From Phytophthora colocasiae (taxonomy: Eukaryota; Oomycota; Peronosporomycetes; Peronosporales; Peronosporaceae), in NCBI GenBank assembly GCA_018806915.1, contig JAGKQI010000069.1, forward strand, positions 1,093,721 through 1,157,720: 64,000 nt of DNA, given 5' to 3'. Shown here piece after piece: positions 30,216 to 38,363 of the stretch (position 1 is its first letter; each line of letters opens with the position of its first letter). The position numbers were made by a program, and so were the translations under genes. The notes under the pieces were generated by a model. That model worked only from the letters and a program-made list of their open reading frames with translations, ran no database searches and was not told where the DNA came from.

Positions 30216-31031
30216 TCAGCTTGTTATACGCATGAACGATGCGCCAGCCGCTCTGTGGTTTCTTAACACAGAACGTTGGAGCACTGTGCGGGGACTTTGA
30301 TTCCGCACTTGATCTGCAAGACGACGACTTTCAAAGAAGTCGTCGATCGCTTGCACTTGTTCACGCGGCAGTGGCCACTGCCGTGTAACACAGTACTTCG
30401 TGCCCGGCACGAGATCAATCTCGTGCTGTACGCCCTTGTCCTTCGGAAGCTCCGAAGGAATCTCGTCCGGGAGTACATCCTTGTACTCCCGCAGAACTTC
30501 GTAGTAGGGACTCGACCTCAACGAGTCCCAATCCTGCTCTTCGAAGCGCTGTTTAGTCGTCGCACTGAGGGAGTCATCACCCTCAGTGATCCCATCGACG
30601 ACGAGCTGCTTCAGCTCTTCGGCTTCGCGATCCACTCTCTCGATATCCGAGAGAATGCAAATTTGTTCGATGCGTCCATCGTACAAGTCTCGCGCGAAGC
30701 GCTTCCAACTCATCGTTGGAAGTGCGGTCAACGCCGACGCACTCGTCGGCGGATTCTCCAACCGCATCCTCTGGTACTGTAACCCAGTACCAGTACGTGT
30801 CAAGACGTTCAACGTCTCAACACTCGGTGTCTGCACTGCAGATACACCCGTCTCAGTCCCGGACTGAGACTCGCGCAGCTCCCTGAGCTTGCGCCGCGAA
30901 GGTCTACCGTGGAGCCCGGCTCCAGGTGCTCCACGTCCAAGGCATCGCACCTTGGACGGGACGTTATCGCAATCGTCAGCGGATTCCTTCCGCTGACTCG
31001 CACTATCAAGCCCGGCTTGAGTGCCGCTCAT
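30216..31031 (-). pseudogene. pol: Element D pol: N-terminal part of reverse transcriptase
   Basis: ATG 31,031 overlaps the stop of the preceding frame (ATGA). After a ~130-residue linker the RT begins: YKDVLPDEIPSELPKDKGV, HEIDLVPGTKYCVTRQWPLP and REQVQAIDDFF. Near 30,290 the frame slips, so the following conserved segment (SPxSAPxFCVKK type) is scrambled and the RT continues only in the frame of 30,151. Palindromic arms are dense, for example TCCTTCGGA/TCCGAAGGA at 30,439-30,459. Confidence 0.8.
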
Positions 31032-31807
31032 CGCGTGCAGCGCTGCTGCACGTGAGCACGCAGGTTGTTCCGTGCTGGGCGTTTTGCAACCGCCAGCACC
31101 TCCTGCCGCGCAGTCGGTTCCTGAACCGTTGCGCCTCCATCCGCTCCCGGAGCGGATGAAGCAACCGCATCGTCGACTACCGGAGTCGACGTGCTCTCGC
31201 TAGCTTCCTGCGCTAGCGAGTGTTCGCTTGTACACATATCATCCGTTCCCAGAGCGGATGTACGATCGCTAGTTCCCGGAACTAGCAGCGACTGTTCGCC
31301 TATACACGTCTCATCAGCTCCCGGAGCTGATGACCGATCGCTAGTTCCCGGAACTAGCAGCGAAGCGCCAGTGGCGTCAGCTCCCAGAGCTGACGCACGC
31401 CTTTCGGTTCCCCGAATATTATTTGCTTCGTCAACTCCCAGAGTTGACGCGACGTCGTCGGCGCGACCCTTGGGGGCTTGAAGTACCTCCAAGGATACCG
31501 GTAATACCGGTATTTTACCTTCTCCCAGGTGAATGCGATTCACCTGACCATCACTCATGTGACAAACATCATTCAGATGTTTATGCGTCAGGTGATTCAC
31601 ATTCACCTGACCATCACTCATGTGACCGCGACCCTTCGGCTCAGATTTCTGAGTCGACACACTTTTTCTCCCAACGACTCTCGGAGTCGTTGATGGTCGC
31701 CGGCGGCGATCGGAGGCAGCGGCGGTCGCTGCTGCCTCAACTGGGGATCCACATGCACCGGCCGGTGCATGTGCAGCACTGACAGGGCCATGCTCTCTGT
31801 CGCGCAT
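31028..31807 (-). CDS. Element D pol linker with internal repeats
   Basis: Low-complexity segment between protease and RT, rich in Ala, Asp, Gly, Ser and Thr. It contains near-repeats of the form LLVPGTSDRSSAPGADE; at DNA level a ~29-base block at 31,263 recurs at 31,334, spacing 71 bases. HMSDGQVN also occurs twice. Almost every repeat unit is itself an inverted repeat with a TCCCGGA-like centre (GATCAG/CTGATG and CGCTAGTT/AACTAGC types). Probably a flexible tether; no domain recognised. Confidence 0.65.
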   Translation of the reverse strand: MRDREHGPVSAAHAPAGACGSPVEAAATAAASDRRRRPSTTPRVVGRKSVSTQKSEPKGRGHMSDGQVNVNHLTHKHLNDVCHMSDGQVNRIHLGEGKIPVLPVSLEVLQAPKGRADDVASTLGVDEANNIRGTERRASALGADATGASLLVPGTSDRSSAPGADETCIGEQSLLVPGTSDRTSALGTDDMCTSEHSLAQEASESTSTPVVDDAVASSAPGADGGATVQEPTARQEVLAVAKRPARNNLRAHVQQRCTR

Positions 31808-32319
31808 GTGTTGTTGAAGCGTACGAGCGTACGCTTCTCCCAGTTGATCACCGGGTCATGCCGTGCAAGCCACGGCATGCCTAATACCAAGTCGAACTTA
31901 TCGTCTAGATCCAAGACGATAAGATCTTCTACAAACATCCTTCGTTTGTAAGAGAAGCGCACACGGACTACGCGCTTCTCAGTCCTCACGGTGGCACCTG
32001 TTGCCAACCGCACCTCCAACACGCCGCGAGGCGTGTCGGCCGCCTCGAAGACAAACCGACGAAGACGACCCTCTCGAACAAAGTTGTTCGACGCGCCCGA
32101 GTCCACTAGGGCACGAAGAGAGTACGCTCTCTTCGACATCACGTTCAGGATGACAAGGTTTGGCTTGTCATCTTGCAGCTTACAGCGAGAAACCTTCTCG
32201 CTGGGGGCAGCAGTCCTCATCGTCGCGTGTCCAAGCTCGACACGCGAGACTGCATCGCCAGTAGGACGCCCCGCGCCTACTGGTCCTTGGCGTTTTTTGA
32301 ACGCCCGCCCGCTGTGCAC
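31618..32319 (-). CDS. pol: Element D aspartic protease
   Basis: Overlaps the end of gag by about 43 bases in another frame, the usual arrangement for gag-pol frameshifting. Retropepsin-like: active site ALVDSGASNNFV and the flap/hydrophobic motif FDLVLGMPWLARHDP. The Asp-Ser-Gly triad is intact. It cleaves the gag-pol polyprotein. Past GMPWL the frame runs on into the linker, but the 31,807 frame overlaps it, so a further frame change lies around 31,700-31,790. Confidence 0.88.
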   Translation of the reverse strand: MHSGRAFKKRQGPVGAGRPTGDAVSRVELGHATMRTAAPSEKVSRCKLQDDKPNLVILNVMSKRAYSLRALVDSGASNNFVREGRLRRFVFEAADTPRGVLEVRLATGATVRTEKRVVRVRFSYKRRMFVEDLIVLDLDDKFDLVLGMPWLARHDPVINWEKRTLVRFNNTCATESMALSVLHMHRPVHVDPQLRQQRPPLPPIAAGDHQRLRESLGEKVCRLRNLSRRVAVT

Positions 32320-33227
32320 TCGCGTGCATAGTGACCGATGTTACTACACTTGTAACATCGAACCTTGCCGTATCTACGCTGCTGTTGACCAGCAGTCGTA
32401 GCACTCGAGAGGTCCATAGGTTCCGGACCTCCCGTCTTCACAACAGGACGCGCCGGCTTCGGCGCGTTCGCATGGAGTTTAGCTTGACGCCGGCTAAACT
32501 CCTCTTGCATTGCAAGGCTGATCGCCTCCTCGAGAGTATTCGGATACTCTCGGAAGAGATATGTTTTGACGGGACCATCTCGTAGTCCCTTCATGAACGT
32601 GACGACCTTGGTCGCCTCGTCGATCGGGTTGGCCACTATGTTCGATACCAAGTATCGAGCACGCTGGGCAAAGGTGTGAACATCATCCTTGCCCTGCTGC
32701 AGATCGAGAAACTCCGCTCTCGATCTGAACTCGTTCTTCGGAGGCTCAAACGCAAGCTTGAGTTCCTCCTTGAACACCTCGTACGTGCTGAAGCACGTAG
32801 GATCTGAGAGTCGGCGCCCATAGGCCCAACTCCTCGCACGTCCGCCAAGACATGACATGGCGAACGCGACCTTCGACATCGGATCGACGATACGTCGAGC
32901 CACAACGGCTGTGTCAAGTTCGACAAGCCAACGAAGGAGGGTCTCGTCCTCCTTCCCCGTGTAGGTACTCACGTGGAGTTTCAACGACTCCACGCGTGGC
33001 TTAGGGGAAGCCACCGAGGCAGCAACATCTCGTTGCTCCTTAACAATGTACCCCAGAGCAACACCGTGTTGCTCTGTCGGCGATAGCGTACGAAGCATCG
33101 TCGCTACCGCTGCCTCTCCAATGACTTGTGAAAGTCTTTGGAGAGCTTCCCACTCTGGATCTGACAGGTGGGCACAGTCCATGCGCGTCACGGACATGTG
33201 AGGGGTCCCAGCGGATCCCTCATCCAT
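32277..33227 (-). CDS. gag: Element D gag (capsid and CCHC nucleocapsid)
   Basis: Complete 316-codon ORF from ATG 33,227 (MDEGSAGTPHMS) to the stop at 32,277, 85 bases inside the 5' LTR. Typical Ty3 gag capsid: STYTGKEDETLLRWLVELD, KVAFAMSCLGGRARSW, FEPPKNEFRSRAEFLDLQQG and RARYLVSNIV. It ends in one zinc knuckle, VRCYKCSNIGHYARECTAG (CX2CX4HX4C). It forms the virus-like particle that packages element RNA. It is one of two intact long frames in D. Inverted repeats occur in it too, for example CTACGTGCT/AGCACGTAG near 32,780. Confidence 0.94.
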   Translation of the reverse strand: MDEGSAGTPHMSVTRMDCAHLSDPEWEALQRLSQVIGEAAVATMLRTLSPTEQHGVALGYIVKEQRDVAASVASPKPRVESLKLHVSTYTGKEDETLLRWLVELDTAVVARRIVDPMSKVAFAMSCLGGRARSWAYGRRLSDPTCFSTYEVFKEELKLAFEPPKNEFRSRAEFLDLQQGKDDVHTFAQRARYLVSNIVANPIDEATKVVTFMKGLRDGPVKTYLFREYPNTLEEAISLAMQEEFSRRQAKLHANAPKPARPVVKTGGPEPMDLSSATTAGQQQRRYGKVRCYKCSNIGHYARECTAGGRSKNAKDQ

Positions 33228-33290
33228 TGGGAGTTCTCACCCCGCGTTCGTATGACTTCCATACTGAACGAACCGCAGTCGGTCGTGGGA

Positions 33291-33310
33291 CGGACTACAA
33301 AGTGCTACCA
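33291..33310 (-). promoter_or_regulatory. Element D tRNA primer-binding site
   Basis: On the minus strand, two bases after the LTR end, TGGTAGCACTTTGTAG begins. It is complementary to a tRNA 3' end of the form ...GTGCTACCA. Which tRNA is not assigned. Confidence 0.8.
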
Positions 33311-33312
33311 GG

Positions 33313-33772
33313 TGTAATGGGTCTACCTAGACCTATTAGATGGCGTACACGTGCGCTTACGTGTATGAGGAAGCGTGCAATTAGAATAGACTTAATTTAA
33401 GTATACTTATTTAAATAAGTATAATTAAATCAAATATAACTAAATTAACTGCAAAATACCGTAAAATGAGAACTGTTATTGAATTTGGCATAAGCCAATT
33501 ATGGACCTACTAAATCTGTTTGTTATCTATTTCTAAATGGTCTGCCAACGTGTGGTTGTCAGAAACTCTGCTCAGTGATTGGTAGAAATACGTTACTTTC
33601 TACCAATAATATGCACAAATGCACACGAACCACCCAATAATGTGGTTCGCCCATGTATCCTTTTGGTGTGTACAGCACACCAAGGTCTGAGGCCCATTTC
33701 CAACCTCTAACAGTTATCCTAACTGTTAGAGTTACAAGTGGTACAACCACTTGTACGTGTAACCCCGTTACA
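33313..33772 (-). repeat. Element D 5' LTR
   Basis: 460 bases, about 97% identical by eye to the left LTR, with several small indels, so insertion is fairly but not extremely recent. Same hairpin set; GGTAGAAA/TTTCTACC lies at 33,581-33,604. Confidence 0.95.
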
Positions 33773-33777
33773 CCCGC
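33773..33777. repeat. Element D target duplication, right copy
   Basis: CCCGC, identical to 25,463-25,467; the A2 integrase resumes immediately after it. Confidence 0.9.
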
Positions 33778-35832
33778 AATCAGGCATTGACTTGTTCCCG
33801 TGAATGCTGATAGTATCTTTGGACCCTATATCGCCATCGACGAGGATCACGATCGTGATGCCTGGTGGACCCAACTGGTATCGTAGCCTCCAACGTCGAT
33901 CTCGGATCCCACCCGTGTAGCAGACAATGAGGAGTATCTCCCCGGATCCGGTCGTGGGCGGTGTTGATCGCGAACGTTAACCGCTCAGCGTACTCATTTC
34001 CAGTCCTTCTGATCAAGATCCTGACATACATCTTGATCGTCCTCGTTGCCGTCTGTACCATTCGCTCTGCTGTTCCATTGGCTTGGGGGCGATATGCCAT
34101 AGTCGCTCGCTGCCGTTGCCCCAATATTCTGTTGAAGGATCGGAAGAAGTCGGACATGAAACCCGGCTCGTGTCGGATGATCTCGCTGGCACCAAACCTT
34201 CGGAACACACACTCCTCATAAGATTCCGCGATCGTCTGGGCGGATCGAGAGGAACTGGCCTTGCCAATCACATATCCCGAGAACAGATCGACCCCGATCT
34301 GCAACTCGGTGTTGCCCTTATCGGATCTGGGCAAGGACGGTATATGGTCCATTGCTATAATCTGGAACGGGAAGTCGCTTGCAAATTCCCTGGGGATTCG
34401 CCTTGGATAGTAGGTCTACCTTTTCCCGTCTCGCAATCCACACATTCCCCCACATACCTCTGCATGCTATGATAAAGTCCCCGACTCCGGATCCGTTGGT
34501 AGGTACACCCGATTCCCTGGTGTCCGCCTTCGAGAGTCGTATGATAATGGTGAAGGACGTCCTGTTGTAGAGTTTCAGGGATCACCAGCTTCATCAGTCG
34601 GTCCCGATCGGCGTCTGACCTCGGCGTTGAAGGACAGTAGAAAAGCAGATCGTGTTCGTCTACGTCGTAGTCGGACGCGGTCTTGCTAAAGGATCGTGAT
34701 TCTGCTTGGGTGATGCCCGTGATCGGCAAGATCAGGTATATCTTAAATCCTGCGATCCAAGTTTCTTCGTCCTGCGCCCGCTTGATTCGATCGATCCTCA
34801 TTTATCGGACCAACTCTTCTTGTAGGACGGCGGCATCCACCCTCCCTCGAGCGGCCCGCGTAGTTACTGCGGACACTCGGACCACCGGGTCTTCGGTCTT
34901 GGGGATCAGGATCTCATCTAGTCGATTTAAGGTGACTAGATCCTGCTGATCTGCATCGTCATGGACCTCGATCCCGCCTTGGCGTTGTAGAGCTGCGCTT
35001 GCCAGGCTGTCTGCACTCCCGTTCCAGTCTCTCTTCACATGAACAGTGTCCTCTGTTTCAATATCGTTAATCCTAGCGCCTTACAATCGATCTCGCCACG
35101 AACTTGACGGATCACGAGATTTGAGTCACCACAGATTACCAGGCGACGACGATCCCGACCTGCGAGCATATCGAGTCCTAGGAGGAGCCCGTTGTATTCT
35201 GCCTCGTTGACCGTAAGGCCTTCGGCGTAGCCGGATCTAACCTCAGTCACCTTCCAACCAGGGATACTCCACTCCACACGATCGCACTGAAAGTGCCCCC
35301 GCCTCGTTTGACCCGGGCAGATCCGTCGAAACTTAACACCTACAACTCTTCATCTTGACCCACCGTGGGCACTGGGGATTGGATCCGGCGCTTGGGTTCC
35401 TTAAGGGGTGCGATTGCGATCAGGGCGTCGTCGACCTTCGTTCTGGGCGTCATGCTGGCCGCGAACGCCCCCAGTATCTCGTCTTCTCCTTTCGTACATT
35501 TCGTGATCTCAAGCGACCATGGGGATAGGAGTGCAGACCATTGACCTAGGCGCCCCTGGAGACCAGCTGACTTGAACAACCAGGCAAGGGTGGAATGCCG
35601 GGTCAAGACCTTGATCCGGCGACCCACCAACATGTTGTAATACAGTTTATGATCCGTAGCAGGGATAACACTTCTTTCTCTGCGACATTGTAGTTCAGGT
35701 CGTTCGTTTTCAGGGTTCGGCTGGCGAACGCGACCGGGTGGTAGATCTGGTCATGTTCTTGCGTCAACGCAGCGGAGATCGCCCAGTCGCTGGCATACAC
35801 GATCACCACAGGCATCTTTGCCGTATCGACAC
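33778..35832 (-). pseudogene. pol: A2 pol: RNase H, acquired RNase H, integrase core
   Basis: The minus strand carries, 5' to 3': Ty3 RNase H (VVIVYASDWAISAALTQ near 35,800, LLVGRRIKVLTRHSTLAWLF), the second, acquired RNase H (NEAEYNGLLLGLDM, VICGDSNLVIRQVRGEID, KRDWNGSADSLASAAL), the integrase finger and the core up to the insertion of D (VDLFSGY, RHEPGF, NGTAERM). Several frame changes, near 35,620, 35,280, 35,040 and 34,800; a codon is lost around the second catalytic Asp (RHEPGF in place of RHDREPGF). RT, protease and gag are missing: the copy breaks at about 35,832 against a D-like fragment. Confidence 0.87.
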
Positions 35833-36407
35833 ACACCAACGAGAAACATTCGTGTAACATCCCCGTTACACTCTCCCCCACCAAGATTCCGGATACCGTA
35901 TCCGGAAAGTGTAAACACACGACGCGATTATCGGCCGATGGCCACGGCACCTTGCCTTGCGCGGACGGCGCTGTCTCTCGTGCGTGTTACACGCCTCCGT
36001 ATGCGATGCCACTTGGTACACACTTGGGCCCAATGCTTACCAAGCATAGGAGCCTACTGGCTCGAGTCAAGGGGCTCTACGGTCATGGAAAGAAGGCCAC
36101 AGGTGGCGTATCTATGATACTACTGGATCGGTGATCCACAGGGCAAGTCTTCAAGCTACCAACGGTTCCACGAACCACACAGCAGTGGGGCCCACTCGCT
36201 TCACAGTTAATGTGACCCTCGGATAAGCACTGTGTGCAGGGCTTGATGCCCAAGTTGTCCTTGAAGCAGGCGCAAGCGCCACTATGTGTCACAGACACTG
36301 TGTCTTGTAAATACACGTGCTTAGCACAGTCATAGACACGACAACGAGCACCAGACAGCTAAGCTGTCGCTCAGGAGGAGCTTACCTACCTCCTACTGCT
36401 ATGCAGC
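35833..36407 (-). mobile_element. Fragment of a D-like LTR element
   Basis: Read on the minus strand it has internal sequence, a purine tract GGTGGGGGAGAG and an LTR start TGTAACGGGGATG at 35,871, of which only about 40 bases remain before A2. It shares D's hairpin habit: TTCCGGATA/TATCCGGAA (35,887-35,907), GTGTAAC/GTTACAC (35,852-35,871) and ATGCTT/AAGCAT (36,033-36,047). C2 inserted at its right edge. Confidence 0.55.
36083..36358 (-). pseudogene. Cysteine-rich ORF fragment
   Basis: An open minus-strand frame of about 90 codons without an ATG. It reads CRVYDCAKH, then GACACF, KPCTQCLSEGH, INCEASGPHCC and KTC, eleven Cys in about 65 residues, spaced in pairs as in a zinc-binding module. 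It lies inside the D-like fragment, upstream of the purine tract in its orientation. I do not recognise the family; it could be part of an extra ORF or a zinc-finger domain of the element. Confidence 0.35.
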
Positions 36408-36858
36408 TGTGGTGAAGCGCGAATAAGAAATCCGAGAAAAGGCAACGTCAGGCCCTAAGAGAGTCGGATCAAGCGACAGGGGCCTCTGGCGAAGCAAGAT
36501 GTCAGTTGATGACCCCAGATTGCGCGAACGGTGGCTGACGAATGGATCCAGATCGATGTTCGTCTGGATCTCGCCAGCGATGAATGGATGGCGTCTTGGT
36601 CAAGTGAGACTAAGTGATTGGAGAACCCGTCGTGCGGTCCCGCGTGGCGGCTCAGGGTCGGAGGAGAAAAGGGCGGCTTGCCTGAGGTCGCATGAGAAGG
36701 AGATCAAGGCGGCAGAGGGTCGGGATCGGTGTGATCTATGGTGGGCCGGTGACAACATAACCGTGAGATGCTGCCGAGGACCTGATGGCAGTGTTAGTCG
36801 TGGGAGTGGTGATCAAGTCTGGGGAAGCTCCAGAGACCTGGAATGTCGACGACGCAGG
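36408..36858 (+). repeat. C2 5' LTR, left part
   Basis: Starts TGTGGTGAAGCGCG and follows the C2 3' LTR (63,076 onward) to about CGACGACGCAGG, where C1 is inserted. The right part resumes at 50,615. Only an imperfect target duplication (GCAGG against CCTGG) can be seen. Confidence 0.85.
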
Positions 36859-38233
36859 TGTGAAGTGGAGCGGATCTTGCCAAAATCTGGTTGAGGCCGA
36901 TCGCAATCGCCACTTGCGCCCAGACGCACCGACTAACGGAGGGGGTCCTCGATGATCCGGAGATCTTGCTGCGTGTAGTGTTCGCACCTTGTGTATTGCC
37001 CGTCGGTAGGCGGGTTACGCTCTTCCAGGTGACTTCTGAAGATGTCTTGGGACGAGAAGAAGGTCTTGGGTGACGCAGGGGGTTTGAGGCAGCGTGGGAA
37101 TACTTCACTCTACTCTCGGAGTGGGTTGATCCTGGGTTACAGGCGAGTTCTCGAGGCCTTTTGATCCGGCTCACCTGGTCTTCGATCCAGGTCTTCCAAA
37201 GGAATCCAATGTTCGGGATCTGATCCCGCTTCCTTTTACGATTCTTGCCGCTTCCTATAGCGGGTGTCTTGATGGGTTGAGAGTCTGACGAGATCGTCAG
37301 GCCAAGCAGCCAATTCCTTCCGATCCGTAGTTCGTACGTAAAGGATAGATCACTAGAATAGAGTAAAACTGGCCAATGTATTGTCCAGGTGCCTCTATGC
37401 TCGATCTCTTCTCCTTGCCTTCTTGATGCCGGGGGGCCAATGTAATTTCCCAGTTTCAGTCTTGGAACAGAGGCCTTTGTGATGTCCAGAGCAAATTCGA
37501 TTCTGTTTATGGTTCTTCCCTGTATCTACTAAGCCCCCCATCCTCATCTGCTATCCTACGATTACCTGACGTCCGGCTACCTGGCTGCGTTCCTTCCGAT
37601 CTTCAGTCTTGATCTCACCTAACCCCTGATCGCGATCTCGATCTGCCGATCTGGCGATCAACCGATCTGGCGATCAGCCGATCTCGATCAACCATCTCGA
37701 TCATCGATCTTCGTCCACCGTCTTGAACAAAGATCCCGATCAGCAGCCTTCATTCTGCGCCAGTCTCGCGTGCCTGCGTCGTCGACATTCCAGGTCTTGA
37801 GCTTCCCCCAGACCAGATCACCACCTCCCCACGCGACTAACATTGCCATCAGGTCCCTCGGCGGCATCTCACGGTTATGTTGTCACCGGCCCTGCATAGA
37901 TCACACCGATCCCGGGCCCTCTGCCGCCTTGATCTCCTTCTCAGCCGAGCCTCAGGCAAGGCGCCCTTTTCTCCCTCCGACCCTGAGCCGCCACGCGGGG
38001 CCGCACGACAGGTTCTCCAATCACTTAGTCTCATATTGACCAAGTGCCATCCCATTCATCGCTGGCGAGATCCGGACGAACATCGATCTGGATCCATTCG
38101 TCAGCCATCGTTCGCGCAATCTGGGGTCATCAGCTGGCATCTTGCCCGCCAGAGGCCCCTGTCAGCTTGATCAAACTCTCTTAGGGCCTGACGTTGCCTT
38201 TTCTCAGATTTCTTATTCGCGCTTCACCCCGCA
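36859..38233 (-). repeat. C1 3' LTR
   Basis: Reverse complement of the C LTR. The right end GCTTCACCCCGCA corresponds to TGTGGTGAAGC; the left end TGTGAAGTGGAGC corresponds to GCTCCACCACA. The complement of the polypurine tract (TCCGCCCCCAGC) follows at 38,234. Long GATC-rich runs lie near 37,640-37,740. No gene. Confidence 0.88.
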
Positions 38234-38363
38234 TCCGCCCCCAGCCTGCAAGATTTGGTCCGTCTCGGTCCGCTTCAGGTCTCATTCTCCAATCTTCAGC
38301 CCAAGGCACAGAAGTCACCCTGACAACACTTCGACCACCACCTGCGGATCCCTTCCGGTCTCC

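Larger units (their letters stand above)
25468..33772 (-). mobile_element. Ty3/gypsy chromovirus element D, both LTRs present
   Basis: 8,305 bases with 5-base target duplications, LTRs of 463 and 460 bases differing at about a dozen places, primer site, gag, protease, RT, RNase H, integrase and chromodomain on the minus strand, and an antisense ORF on + before the 3' LTR. Several single-base frameshifts interrupt pol, but the key catalytic residues remain. The whole element, LTRs included, is composed of closely spaced short perfect inverted repeats, a pattern not seen in the other families here. Confidence 0.95.

Noticed and set aside
25468..33772. Hairpins as bacterial terminators or attachment sites
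   Set aside because: They are spread evenly through coding sequence of a eukaryotic retrotransposon, lack T-runs, and number far too many.
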